DNA of 39,252 bases from Patescibacteria group bacterium (GCA_023487095.1 JAMDEL010000057.1:1-39252); one strand, 5' to 3'. Counted from the stretch's first letter, positions 1 through 7,154 are shown. Made by a program: numbers and translations. Notes: generated by a model from the sequence alone, not told the origin.

Positions 1-147
1 GTCTTTGTCCACGAAAACAACCAAGTTGCTTTTGTCACCCCGGACAATGAGTTTGACCCGGATGGGTTTCTGTTTTCCTTCAACGATGGCGAATGAGTCG
101 CCGTTGTTGAAAGCGGAATTGGACGCGAGTTTTGCCAAAAGCGGCAT
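1..147 (-). CDS. unrecognised protein, N-terminal 49 residues only
   Basis: A minus-strand reading frame opens at an ATG at 147 and stays open to the window edge, so the 3' end is missing. The N-terminus reads MPLLAKLASNSAFNNGDSFA and continues with a basic, beta-rich stretch. The start is supported by a good Shine-Dalgarno (GGAGGT on the minus strand at about 152-158), which is unusual in this window. A strong hairpin (159-187) sits directly upstream of the ribosome site. I do not recognise the family. Confidence 0.6.
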   Translation of the reverse strand, partial: MPLLAKLASNSAFNNGDSFAIVEGKQKPIRVKLIVRGDKSNLVVFVDKD

Positions 148-158
148 TCGCCACCTCC

Positions 159-187
159 GGCTTGGCCGTTTTATAAACGGACAAGCC
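159..187 (-). other. hairpin just upstream of the ribosome-binding site of the partial gene
   Basis: GGCTTG (159-164) pairs with CAAGCC (182-187), and CCGTTT (166-171) pairs with AAACGG (175-180) inside it, with one mismatch between the two stems. The hairpin ends right before the GGAGGT of the gene starting at 147. It could stabilise the 5' end of the mRNA or affect initiation; that role is inference. Confidence 0.5.
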
Positions 188-200
188 GCAAGCGGTAAAA

Positions 201-231
201 GAAAAACCCTCCCAAGGGTTTGGGAGGGTTT
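201..231 (-). terminator. intrinsic terminator between the 31-codon ORF and the downstream gene
   Basis: CCCTCCC (207-213) pairs with GGGAGGG (222-228), extended by flanking A/T pairs. On the minus strand the stem is followed by a T run (TTTTTC). It lies after the small ORF 249-344 and before the gene starting at 147, so it either ends a small transcript or acts as an attenuator. Confidence 0.7.
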
Positions 232-248
232 AAAGATGTTTTGTAGAC

Positions 249-344
249 TTACGCCATCTTTTTTCCTTGCCCAAACCAAAACGCCGGCTTCTTAGTGGAA
301 GCCTTAGCCATGGCCTTATTGATTTGGGCTGTAAAGATGCTCAT
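249..344 (-). CDS. possible 31-residue basic peptide (leaderless small ORF)
   Basis: A minus-strand ATG at 344 opens a 31-codon ORF ending in TAA at 249-251. It begins MSIFTAQINKAMAKASTKK and is Lys/Ala rich. It has no Shine-Dalgarno, but its ATG is 10 nt after a consensus -10 box, and a terminator follows 18 nt after its stop. It may be a real small protein, or a leader peptide for the gene at 147. No family recognised. Confidence 0.45.
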   Translation of the reverse strand: MSIFTAQINKAMAKASTKKPAFWFGQGKKMA

Positions 345-353
345 ATTGGGTTA

Positions 354-383
354 ATAATATGGCAAGACCGCATGTTTTGTCAA
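354..383 (-). promoter_or_regulatory. sigma-70 promoter TTGACA-N18-TATTAT
   Basis: On the minus strand TTGACA (378-383) and TATTAT (354-359) are separated by 18 nt. The predicted transcription start is at about 346-347, only 2-3 nt before the ATG at 344. It is back to back with the dcd promoter. Confidence 0.75.
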
Positions 384-411
384 TTGTGGAAAAGTCTGTT
401 AAAATTTTGAT

Positions 412-419
412 GCTATTAA
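412..419 (+). promoter_or_regulatory. extended -10 promoter of dcd
   Basis: TGC-TATTAA forms an extended -10 element (the TG begins at 411/412). No good -35 is visible. The dcd ATG at 431 lies 12 nt beyond the hexamer, giving a leader of only about 5 nt and no Shine-Dalgarno. Confidence 0.5.
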
Positions 420-430
420 CCCATGCATAA

Positions 431-1042
431 ATGATCCTTTCCGACCGAGACATAAAAAAAGCCCTGGCTTCCGGCAGGATAAAAATTACTCCCAAACCGG
501 ACTATAAAACCCAGCTGGGTTCCTGCTCCATTGATTTGCATTTAGGCACTCATTTTAGGGTTTTCAAGCACAGCACACACCCGTTTATTGACCTAAAAGG
601 AAATATTGATACAAATAGCATTATGGAAGAGGTTGTGGTCAAGAAAGGCGAACCGTTCATTATGCAGCCCGGGGATTTTGCTTTGGCCACCACGGTGGAA
701 AATTTGGAATTAGCCGATGACATTTTAGGCAAAATCGAAGGCCGGAGCTCCTTGGGGCGTTTGGGAATAATTGTTCATGGCACAGCCAGCATTTTTGATC
801 CCGGCTGGGTGGGCAAGCCTACTATGGAACTGGGTAATTTGGGTGTTATGCCCGTGGCTTTGTATCCGGATATGCGGATTTGTGCGTTTACTTTTGAAGA
901 GGTTACTAGCCCCGTAGACGTGCCTTACAGGAAGAAGAAAGGCAATAAGTACGCAGGCCAGACCTCGCCTTTGGCTTCTAAACTCACCCGTGAGGTCAGT
1001 AAGGGCATAAAAATGAAAGGCATTGGCGCCAAGGATTACTAA
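431..1042 (+). CDS. dcd: dCTP deaminase (possibly bifunctional dCTP deaminase/dUTPase)
   Basis: The 203-residue protein belongs to the trimeric dCTP deaminase/dUTPase family, which converts dCTP to dUTP (or, in bifunctional members, to dUMP). The hallmark GRSSLGRLG is present, followed by a DPGWVG loop and the MELGNLG strand carrying the expected catalytic Glu. The C-terminal YAGQTSP matches the nucleotide-covering tail. From memory the overall pattern (LSDRDI start, GEPF, SSLGRLG) is closer to the mycobacterial bifunctional enzyme than to E. coli Dcd. No separate dUTPase is seen nearby, so bifunctionality is attractive but not proven. The gene stands beside the folate/thymidylate operon on the opposite strand, with a shared bidirectional terminator between them. 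Confidence 0.93.
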   Translation: MILSDRDIKKALASGRIKITPKPDYKTQLGSCSIDLHLGTHFRVFKHSTHPFIDLKGNIDTNSIMEEVVVKKGEPFIMQPGDFALATTVENLELADDILGKIEGRSSLGRLGIIVHGTASIFDPGWVGKPTMELGNLGVMPVALYPDMRICAFTFEEVTSPVDVPYRKKKGNKYAGQTSPLASKLTREVSKGIKMKGIGAKDY

Positions 1043-1050
1043 AACAAAAA

Positions 1051-1073
1051 CCCCGGACAATCCGGGGTTTTTT
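1051..1073. terminator. bidirectional intrinsic terminator between dcd and folA
   Basis: CCCCGG (1051-1056) pairs with CCGGGG (1062-1067) around a 5-nt loop, with T7 on the plus side and a matching A run before the stem, so it can stop both converging transcripts. Confidence 0.9.
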
Positions 1074-1087
1074 AAGACGTCAACTTT

Positions 1088-1582
1088 TTAGGGCTTTTCC
1101 AATTCGTACCAGGTAAAATCAATGCCATCGTGCTGGCTTGTTTCTTCGTGCACAATTTTGGTGAATTCCGGGTAGGCGGGAAAAAAGGCATCCGCATCCT
1201 CATGCACCCGGTCAATGACCGTAACATAGAGCTTGTCTGCCTGCTCAATGGTTTGGGCGTAAATAGACCCGCCGCCAATTACAAAAATTTCTTCTTTTTC
1301 GGTCTCCCTGGCTTTGGCTAAAGCTTCTTCCACTGAGTGAGCGACAATACACCCAGGTGCCTCAAAGCTCGGATCCTTGGTGATAACAATATTAGTTCGG
1401 TTGGGCAAAGGCTTGGACCTTATGGATTCAAAAGTTTTTTTGCCCATAATTATGGCGTGCCCGGACGTCAGCTTTCTAAAACGCTGCAAGTCTTCCGGAA
1501 TGTAGTATAAAAGCTTGTTGTCTTTGCCAATGGCCAGATTTTTGGCAATGGCGGCGATAAGTGAAATTTTAGGGGTGTTCAT
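1088..1582 (-). CDS. folA: dihydrofolate reductase
   Basis: The 164-residue protein has normal DHFR length and reduces dihydrofolate, the by-product of ThyA, to tetrahydrofolate with NADPH. Visible motifs are the N-terminal ISLIAAIAKN strand, the substrate-binding PEDLQRF segment with Asp31 in the place of E. coli Asp27, the NADPH-binding IIMGKKTFESI and the FVIGGGSIY glycine loop. The nearly invariant active-site Trp (E. coli Trp22) is replaced by Tyr26, which is unusual. It is the last gene of the minus-strand nucleotide operon, and its ATG overlaps the end of the HAD gene by 14 nt. Confidence 0.93.
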   Translation of the reverse strand: MNTPKISLIAAIAKNLAIGKDNKLLYYIPEDLQRFRKLTSGHAIIMGKKTFESIRSKPLPNRTNIVITKDPSFEAPGCIVAHSVEEALAKARETEKEEIFVIGGGSIYAQTIEQADKLYVTVIDRVHEDADAFFPAYPEFTKIVHEETSQHDGIDFTWYELEKP

Positions 1583-2234
1583 TGTGCTTGGAAATAATAT
1601 TAGCGATTTTAAACAAGTCGGTGATCAGGTAGTCGGGTTTCAGTTTTTTTAACCTTTGTGCCGAACAGTCGCCCGTGGTCAGGGCCGCAGAGATAAAGTG
1701 CGCATCCTTGGCGATTTCAACTTCTTCTATTGTATCTCCAACGCACAAGACTTCCCCCGGAGCCACCTTGATGGTTTGCAGGTACTTTTGCAGCCGGTGC
1801 TCTTTGCTTCTTTGCGTGATGTGGGTGTGGTCACCCGGCGGGCGGCCAAGAACTTTTTTTATCAAGGTTTCAATTTTTAGCCTTGCCATGTCGCGCGTAA
1901 TTAGCCTGGAAGGGTGGTTGCTGAAAATTATGGCCTTGATTTTTTGCTTTTGCAGCCAGGCCAGGATTTTTTTTGCATGTTTCTTTAAGGGTATTTGGCC
2001 GAAATGTTTATTGTAGCTTCCAAAAAATATCCTGTTTTGCTCGGGCATTTCAGAAATAAGTCCGCCGTTAGCCAGCCACATGCGACTAAAAGGCACATCG
2101 TAAGTCTGCCTGAACTGCGATAGGCTGATCGGTTTTCTTCTAAACTGTTTTAAGGTGTGGTTGAATCCCTGGAACTGAGCTTGGGTATCATTGAAAAGCG
2201 TTCCGTTCCAATCAAAAGCGACCAACTTAATCAT
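1569..2234 (-). CDS. HAD-superfamily phosphatase, phosphoglycolate phosphatase-like
   Basis: The 221-residue protein is a HAD hydrolase. Motif I is FDWNGTLFND with nucleophile Asp8; the +2 position, usually Asp as acid/base, is Asn10. Motif II is IIFSNH. The acidic motif is CVGDTIEEVE, followed by a PDYLITDL C-terminus typical of the PGP/nucleotidase branch. A helical cap lies at about residues 15-80. The 14-nt overlap with folA and 8-nt overlap with the upstream gene suggest translational coupling. In this context a nucleotide or sugar-phosphate substrate is likely, but specificity cannot be read from the sequence. Confidence 0.85.
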   Translation of the reverse strand: MIKLVAFDWNGTLFNDTQAQFQGFNHTLKQFRRKPISLSQFRQTYDVPFSRMWLANGGLISEMPEQNRIFFGSYNKHFGQIPLKKHAKKILAWLQKQKIKAIIFSNHPSRLITRDMARLKIETLIKKVLGRPPGDHTHITQRSKEHRLQKYLQTIKVAPGEVLCVGDTIEEVEIAKDAHFISAALTTGDCSAQRLKKLKPDYLITDLFKIANIISKHNEHP

Positions 2235-2607
2235 GTGCGATGTATTTTAAGATTTCTTCCGGATTCTTGTAACGGTAAAACCTGTAGTTTTTGTGATTTA
2301 TACCGAGGACTAGCCGGCTGACTTTGGCCGTTTCTTTGGCCACAGCCAGGACTTTTTTGTTCAGCTGCAAAGCAGTGGCGATTTCAAAGCCCAGGCCAAT
2401 GGCCGGGTAGGAGACTTCGGCCAAAAGCAAGTCGCAGTCGGTAACGCACTTTACATCATGCCGGAAAACATCCTCGGCCGTACCGTTGATCAAGCCCATA
2501 TATTCCAGAACTTCGTATTGGGCTTTAAGTTTTTCCCTAAATTCCAGCATTTCCGTTTTAAAGTCTTCCGGAGCCTGGGTCAGGGAATGCGCAAGGTAGA
2601 TTTTCAT
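2227..2607 (-). CDS. nucleoside 2-deoxyribosyltransferase-fold enzyme, dNMP N-glycosidase-like (DNPH1/Rcl type)
   Basis: The protein is 126 residues long. It opens with the MKIYLAHS strand and carries the family signature DCDLLLAEVSYPAIGLGFE, with Asp57/Asp59 and the probable catalytic Glu75. Members either exchange bases between deoxynucleosides or cleave 2'-deoxynucleoside 5'-monophosphates to base and deoxyribose 5-phosphate. Its short length and place among dNTP genes make a nucleotide-cleaning N-hydrolase plausible; that choice is inference. It overlaps the Nudix gene by 4 nt (ATGA type) and the HAD gene by 8 nt. Confidence 0.78.
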   Translation of the reverse strand: MKIYLAHSLTQAPEDFKTEMLEFREKLKAQYEVLEYMGLINGTAEDVFRHDVKCVTDCDLLLAEVSYPAIGLGFEIATALQLNKKVLAVAKETAKVSRLVLGINHKNYRFYRYKNPEEILKYIAHD

Positions 2608-3041
2608 AAATTTTCGGTTTTAAACCTTAAGCCGGCCTCTACCACATCTTTGACATTTGGCAGAAGGTATAAAAATTCCAATTCATGGAGTGCGTGCCAG
2701 GAAGGACTGGTTTCTACAGATTTATGCAGTTCACCGGAATGCTTTAAGCACAAAAAAACCCTCCACGAATATTCTATTTCCCTTTCCTCTTTATCTTTCC
2801 GGTTTAAAAGTTTTGCCAAATGGTAGTTGCTCGGGAATTCAACCAATTCTTTTTCTTCTGTTATTAAGCCGGTTTCTTCCTTTAGTTCCCTGACCGCAGC
2901 TGCAATTTCTGTTTCGCCAGGCTGAAGGCGGCCTGAGGGCAAGCCAAAGACATGGTCGTTGTATCCGGAACCCGCCTCGTGTCTGACTAAAAGGACCCGG
3001 TCATTATTTAATACCAAAATGCCTACGGTTGGCTTTGCCAT
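2604..3041 (-). CDS. Nudix hydrolase
   Basis: The 145-residue protein has a full Nudix box from Gly37 to Leu59 (G-x5-E-x7-REL-x-EETGL), preceded by a beta strand (GILVLNNDRVLLVRH). Nudix enzymes cleave nucleoside diphosphates linked to another moiety, often oxidised or surplus NTPs. Ten nucleotides separate it from the thyA stop, and it overlaps the next gene by 4 nt. A dNTP or damaged-nucleotide substrate fits the neighbourhood, but the exact substrate cannot be assigned. Confidence 0.85.
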   Translation of the reverse strand: MAKPTVGILVLNNDRVLLVRHEAGSGYNDHVFGLPSGRLQPGETEIAAAVRELKEETGLITEEKELVEFPSNYHLAKLLNRKDKEEREIEYSWRVFLCLKHSGELHKSVETSPSWHALHELEFLYLLPNVKDVVEAGLRFKTENL

Positions 3042-3050
3042 GAAAATTGA

Positions 3051-3995
3051 TTAAAACACTCCACCTGAAACAGACAGCTCGGCCTTTAAGGCAGGGTGGA
3101 ATTCATAATTTTCCAGTTTTACATGCTCCGGCTTAAAATCGTCAATGGTTTTTACTGAGTCATCAATGCTGATGGTTGGAAACGGTTTTGGTTCTCGTTT
3201 TAGCTGTTCTTTAACCTGTTCTAAATGGTTCTCGTAAATATGAACATCACCGAAAGTATGCACAAAATCGCCGACTTCTCTGCCCAAGACTTTGGCAATA
3301 ATATGGGTGAGTAAAGCATAAGAAGCAATATTAAAAGGCACACCTAAGAACAAATCCGCAGAGCGTTGATAGAGCTGTAGGCAGACCTTGTTTTTAATAA
3401 TATTAACTTGGTACATATTGTGGCAAATCGGGAACCTGCAGGCTTCCTCGCGCGTAGCCATGGTGTATAAGTATTCCGGATTCCAGGAGTTTACAATCGC
3501 GTTGTGGGCATTGGGGTCTTGGGTAAGCTCGTCAATAACCCACTTTAATTGGTCCACGGTTCTTCCCGGGGTTTTGGTTGGCCAACGTCTCCACATTTCT
3601 CCGTAGATTCTTTTTAGCTCGCCCCATTTTTTGCCGAATTCCTCGTCGGAAACCATTTTGTTTATAAAATCCTCTTTGGAAATTTGCGGTTCTTTGCCTG
3701 CGCGTACAGCCTCGTTGTAAATTTTAAACGGATAGTCGTCCCAGATGTGTACGCCTTTTTTTGTCAGGTAGGTCACATTACTTTGGCCGGAGATAAACCA
3801 ATAGAGTTCTTCCACCACGCCTTTCCAGTAAACTTTTTTGGTTGTGAGTAGGGGAAAGCCCTTTGATAAATCAAAGCGCATTTGTTTGCCGAAGACGCTA
3901 AAAGACGCATCGCCGGTCCCTTGGTCGACCTTGCGGTCGCCAGTCTCCAAAATTTCCTTGAGTAGGTCTAAATATTGGTATTCAGGGTGCCTCAT
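3051..3995 (-). CDS. thyA: thymidylate synthase
   Basis: The 314-residue protein is a classical folate-dependent thymidylate synthase converting dUMP and methylene-tetrahydrofolate to dTMP and dihydrofolate. The catalytic Cys191-His192 sits in ACRFPICHNMYQ. The dUMP/folate-binding block QRSADLFLGVPFNIASYALL is almost canonical, and the HTFGDVHIYENH segment follows. The length is above the E. coli enzyme because of an insertion at about residues 90-125. Finding thyA with folA and dcd in one locus shows the ThyA rather than the ThyX route. No Shine-Dalgarno precedes the ATG, which follows the CYTH stop by 17 nt. Confidence 0.97.
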   Translation of the reverse strand: MRHPEYQYLDLLKEILETGDRKVDQGTGDASFSVFGKQMRFDLSKGFPLLTTKKVYWKGVVEELYWFISGQSNVTYLTKKGVHIWDDYPFKIYNEAVRAGKEPQISKEDFINKMVSDEEFGKKWGELKRIYGEMWRRWPTKTPGRTVDQLKWVIDELTQDPNAHNAIVNSWNPEYLYTMATREEACRFPICHNMYQVNIIKNKVCLQLYQRSADLFLGVPFNIASYALLTHIIAKVLGREVGDFVHTFGDVHIYENHLEQVKEQLKREPKPFPTISIDDSVKTIDDFKPEHVKLENYEFHPALKAELSVSGGVF

Positions 3996-4012
3996 AAAAG
4001 AAAAATTAGTTT

Positions 4013-4693
4013 TTATTCTATATTGAAAATTTTATCCGTGCCGTAGTAGTTCTGCCAGTTGTTGTTGTAGTAGTCAAACATCCTGGCTAGGCGGTCCTGG
4101 GCAAGTTCAGCAGCGTCCAGCTCGGCCATCATTTGCCTAATTTCTTCTTTCACCTCAGAGGCCCTGGATTCGTCGTCAATGACTTTTTCAAACTCTGCCA
4201 AATAACCGTAGCCCGCATTTTTGTCTATGCTGACATTGGCACCGTTGTAAACATACTCGCTCCGCTCTCTGGACCATTTGGCCTGGTACGAAAAACCGGA
4301 TTTTAAAACCAGGTTGTCCAATTCTTCTATGGTAACCGCCACGGGTGCTTCCCATTCCAAACGGGCAGTGCCGTTTTGGCTGGTGGTGTCATCCACCGAA
4401 GCTTTAAGCACCAAAATTACCCTGCCATCAGCCCAGCGTGTGCGGACGGAAAAATCTTTGGCCTTGCCGGCCAAGTCTTTCAGCTTCGCCAGTTTTTCTG
4501 CGTCCACGATGGTTTTGACGTTTTCGTAAAGGGATTGTAAATCGCCGCTGGTGAAATAGTGGTTTAGTTGTTTGTGAGAACCGAGGGTTTTAAGTCCGGG
4601 GTCTTTGGCTTTCATCTTTTCCACCAAAGCGTCGGCTTTTTCCTTGCCTCCAAGCAAAGATTTGATTTCAATTTCGTAGGAATGTTTTTGCAT
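4013..4693 (-). CDS. CYTH-domain protein (triphosphate tunnel metalloenzyme family)
   Basis: The 226-residue protein starts with the CYTH signature ExExK (Glu7-Ile-Glu9-Ile-Lys11). Later strands carry alternating charged residues: SVRTRW, ILVLKAS, ARLEWEAP, KWSRERSEY, VSIDKNAGYG and LAEFEKV. The family includes thiamine triphosphatases, inorganic triphosphatases and class IV adenylate cyclases, all acting on triphosphates in a beta tunnel. Its start is 3 nt after the HD gene stop, so the two are co-translated. In this locus a nucleotide or inorganic triphosphatase role is possible; the substrate is unknown. Confidence 0.8.
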   Translation of the reverse strand: MQKHSYEIEIKSLLGGKEKADALVEKMKAKDPGLKTLGSHKQLNHYFTSGDLQSLYENVKTIVDAEKLAKLKDLAGKAKDFSVRTRWADGRVILVLKASVDDTTSQNGTARLEWEAPVAVTIEELDNLVLKSGFSYQAKWSRERSEYVYNGANVSIDKNAGYGYLAEFEKVIDDESRASEVKEEIRQMMAELDAAELAQDRLARMFDYYNNNWQNYYGTDKIFNIE

Positions 4694-4696
4694 GTT

Positions 4697-5317
4697 TTAG
4701 CGTTTACGATTCTTTTTGTCCAAGGCTTTTTTTATATCACCCTCCACGTACCGGTTGCGCGCGTGGCGGTACCAGTCATGGGGCTTGGATTTTTGGATTT
4801 TTTCCCACAGTCTTTTGGCTGAGTCCGTAAAAAATAGCTTAACAATCAAGGTTCGGTTATCATCCCAGGCTTCCATATGGGCGCGGCCCATGGCCTTCTG
4901 CTCCTGGATTTCCAGGTCAACATCCAACCAGTCCGCATCTTTGACAATTTTGGCTTCCCAGGTTTTGCGGTCTTCGTATTCGTGCCAGGCTTCCAGCATT
5001 TCTTCTTCCAGGACAGTGTTCTTTAAAATATCCTTAATAGCTTTGGCTTCATCTCGCTTGGTGTATTGGCGGGAAATGTAGTGCACATCGCCGGTGCGGC
5101 TTTCGGCAATATCGTGGACAATAGCCATCATCATGATTTTTTGCATGTCCACTTTTTTCTTTTCCATTTTGGCCAGAATCATGGAAAGCCAAATTACCCT
5201 GAGGTGGTGGTCGGCCAAGTTGGCAAAGTCCGGCCCCAAAAATTGTTTCCAGGCCCGGTCAATGAACCTGAGGCAGCCGATTTCGTATAAAAATTCAAGA
5301 TTTCTTTCCGTATTCAT
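4697..5317 (-). CDS. HD-domain phosphohydrolase, 5'-deoxynucleotidase (YfbR)-like
   Basis: The 206-residue protein shows the HD metal-binding pattern: DHHLRV early, then AIVHDIAESRTGD, then KDADWLDVDLEIQE. This arrangement matches the YfbR/HD_3 group, which dephosphorylates deoxynucleoside monophosphates. A longer frame reaches 5362, but TTGGAA-N17-TAAAAT with an extended TGC lies inside it. The ATG at 5317 is 8 nt after that -10, so I chose 5317 (MNTERNLEFL). It heads the minus-strand operon leading through CYTH and thyA to folA. Confidence 0.82.
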   Translation of the reverse strand: MNTERNLEFLYEIGCLRFIDRAWKQFLGPDFANLADHHLRVIWLSMILAKMEKKKVDMQKIMMMAIVHDIAESRTGDVHYISRQYTKRDEAKAIKDILKNTVLEEEMLEAWHEYEDRKTWEAKIVKDADWLDVDLEIQEQKAMGRAHMEAWDDNRTLIVKLFFTDSAKRLWEKIQKSKPHDWYRHARNRYVEGDIKKALDKKNRKR

Positions 5318-5324
5318 ATTAGGC

Positions 5325-5353
5325 ATTTTAGCATAGATTTTAGACCCTTCCAA
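5325..5353 (-). promoter_or_regulatory. promoter of the thymidylate operon, extended -10
   Basis: On the minus strand TTGGAA (5348-5353) is followed after 17 nt by TAAAAT (5325-5330), with TGC directly before it (5331-5333). The ATG at 5317 begins 8 nt beyond the hexamer, so the mRNA is predicted to be leaderless. Confidence 0.75.
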
Positions 5354-5392
5354 AACGCTCAAAATTGCCCTATTTTCGGCTTTTACGCGAGA

Positions 5393-5401
5393 TGTTATAC
5401 T
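5393..5401 (+). promoter_or_regulatory. extended -10 promoter TGT-TATACT
   Basis: TGT (5393-5395) precedes TATACT (5396-5401). The -35 region is weak (TTTTCG at 5373-5378). The start codon at 5408 falls exactly 7 nt after the hexamer, at the expected transcription start. It diverges from the promoter at 5325-5353. Confidence 0.7.
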
Positions 5402-5407
5402 ATTCTC

Positions 5408-5953
5408 ATGGAAAAGCTTATTGTAGGTGTTTTAGGCGAAAAATTTGCAGGCAAGGACGCGGCAGCCAACTACCTGGCAGAAAAGTACGGGGCGGCCCAT
5501 TTTCGGTTTAGCCATATCCTGGACGATATTTTAAGGCTTTTAAACTTGCCGGTTTCACGGGGGAATGAAATTGCCTTAGGCTTGGGCCTCAGGGAGATTT
5601 TTGGCCGCCAGGTCTTGGGCCCGGCTATAGTGAAAAGAGTCCAGGATTCCAAACAAGCTTTGGTGGTTGTTAACGGCCTCCGCATGGACGAGGTGGAAGA
5701 GATTAAAAAGATAGGCGGAAAGATTGTTTACATAACCGCGCCCGCCGAACTGCGCTTTGCCCGCTACCAAAACAGGCATGAGAAAGCCGATGACGGCAGC
5801 ATGGACTACATCCAGTTTATCGGGCAGGAGCAGAGTATAACCGAAGTTGATATCCCGGCGCTTGGCCAAAAAGCGGATTTCAAAATAGAAAACACCGGTA
5901 CTTTGGAAGAGCTCTACCAAAAAATAGAGGACATTTTGAGAAAATTAAAATAA
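5408..5953 (+). CDS. P-loop kinase, deoxynucleoside monophosphate kinase-like
   Basis: The 181-residue protein begins with strand VGVLGEKFAGKDAAANYL, a Walker A motif of the GxxxxGKD type seen in dNMP kinases and dephospho-CoA kinases. A KIVYITAPAELRFARYQNR segment matches the lid/arginine region of these kinases, and FSHILDD resembles their substrate-binding part. The gene lies 4 nt before tmk and diverges from the thymidylate operon, so phosphorylation of dNMPs is the best guess. Dephospho-CoA kinase or another small-molecule kinase cannot be excluded. Confidence 0.72.
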   Translation: MEKLIVGVLGEKFAGKDAAANYLAEKYGAAHFRFSHILDDILRLLNLPVSRGNEIALGLGLREIFGRQVLGPAIVKRVQDSKQALVVVNGLRMDEVEEIKKIGGKIVYITAPAELRFARYQNRHEKADDGSMDYIQFIGQEQSITEVDIPALGQKADFKIENTGTLEELYQKIEDILRKLK

Positions 5954-5957
5954 GCCC

Positions 5958-6710
5958 ATGTCTTTGTTGAGCAAACTATCTTTAGCCAAAACAGGCAGCC
6001 AGAAAACGCGCGGCAGGTTTATTGTTATAGACGGCATAGACGGCAGCGGCAAAGCCACGCAGACCAAGCTTTTGATGGACGAGCTTAAGATTAACGGCTA
6101 TGAGGCCGAAGAGGCGGACTTTCCCCAGTATGGCACCAAGTCGGCCGGGATTATTGAAGAGTACCTAAACGGCAAGTACGGCCAGCTGGACCCCCGCGCA
6201 GCCTCCATTTTTTACGCCATTGACCGGTTTGACGCCAGCTTTAAAATCCGGCAGTGGCTCTCAGAAGGCAAGGTTGTTGTCTCTAACCGCTATGTCACGG
6301 CTAACGCCGGGCATCAGGGCGGGAAGATCGCTGACGAGCATGACCGGCTCAAATTTTTTCGTTGGCTCAATGACTTGGAATACAACATTTTCAACATTCC
6401 AAAACCCGACCTGAACATAATTTTGCATATGCCGGCCAAAGCCGCGCAAAAGTTGGTGGATTCCAAGGCCCAGCACCAGCGCACTTACGCCAACCATGCC
6501 AACAAGAAGCGGGATTTGCACGAATCCGATATTGAACATTTGAAAAACGCAGAAAAAGTTTTTATGGAAATTGTCCAGCTGTTCCCCAATACCAAGCTGG
6601 TTGAGTGCTCTGAGGGCAAAAGGCTGCTCTCGCCCGAAGAAATTCATAATAAAGTCTGGGAACTGGCCAGAAGAATTGCGCTTATTAATTTTAAACCGGA
6701 GTACAAATAA
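5958..6710 (+). CDS. tmk: thymidylate kinase
   Basis: The 250-residue protein has the dTMP kinase P-loop FIVIDGIDGSGKATQ, the AIDRFDAS helix for base recognition, VVSNRYVTAN (DRY-like substrate motif) and a lid rich in Lys/Arg/His. It phosphorylates dTMP to dTDP. At 250 residues it is longer than the usual ~210, because of an N-terminal basic extension (residues 1-18) and a long insert around the lid at about 165-190. Such long forms also occur in eukaryote-like and CPR enzymes. It is co-transcribed with the kinase upstream and completes the dTTP route begun by dcd and thyA. Confidence 0.92.
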   Translation: MSLLSKLSLAKTGSQKTRGRFIVIDGIDGSGKATQTKLLMDELKINGYEAEEADFPQYGTKSAGIIEEYLNGKYGQLDPRAASIFYAIDRFDASFKIRQWLSEGKVVVSNRYVTANAGHQGGKIADEHDRLKFFRWLNDLEYNIFNIPKPDLNIILHMPAKAAQKLVDSKAQHQRTYANHANKKRDLHESDIEHLKNAEKVFMEIVQLFPNTKLVECSEGKRLLSPEEIHNKVWELARRIALINFKPEYK

Positions 6711-6711
6711 T

Positions 6712-7101
6712 ATGCCCGAAGTTTTAACCATGCCGGAAACAAGAAATGTGAAAGAAGAAATAGGGTATGTTTCAAGACTTTTTGAGGAAGTTTTGGATCC
6801 CAACGGTCCTTTCCGTTGGGATTTGCCGCCCAAGCTGTTATTGCCTGGAGACGAAGATTATAAACTTTTTGTTTGTCGGTCAAACGTGTATTTGGAGCGC
6901 CTTGTGCCTCTGAATTATTTAATCAAAATCGGGGCCTTGCCATTGCCCCAGGAAAACGCGGTTTCCGATGCCATGGCCAACCTGCAGGCGATTAGCCGTA
7001 GGCCGGGCTTGAGGACACCTGAAGACATGGAAGAAATCAGGCATGAGCTTAACCAGGTGGTAACGGCTTTGCGGATTTCAAGACAAGAAGCAGCTGCTTG
7101 A
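6712..7101 (+). CDS. unrecognised 129-residue protein
   Basis: An ATG at 6712, 1 nt after the tmk stop, opens a 129-codon frame ending in TGA. The protein is soluble, acidic in its first half (EEIGYVSRLFEEVLD, PGDEDYKLFV) and helical in its second half (PEDMEEIRHELNQVV). There is no signal peptide, membrane segment or recognised catalytic motif. The close spacing with tmk suggests the same transcript, and prfB follows after 53 nt. I do not recognise the family. Confidence 0.7.
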   Translation: MPEVLTMPETRNVKEEIGYVSRLFEEVLDPNGPFRWDLPPKLLLPGDEDYKLFVCRSNVYLERLVPLNYLIKIGALPLPQENAVSDAMANLQAISRRPGLRTPEDMEEIRHELNQVVTALRISRQEAAA

Positions 7102-7154
7102 AAAAGCCTCACCAGTTTTCAGTTTGCGGCTCTAATTTTTTTTGGCCAATTTTT

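Noticed and set aside
5..295. 96-codon plus-strand frame at the window start
   Set aside because: It is antisense to the better supported minus-strand gene with a Shine-Dalgarno at 147, crosses a terminator hairpin and has no protein-like features.
7098..7154. Extended N-terminus for RF2 from a TTG codon
   Set aside because: The 19 extra residues do not match RF2, and the ATG at 7155 begins the normal first helix.
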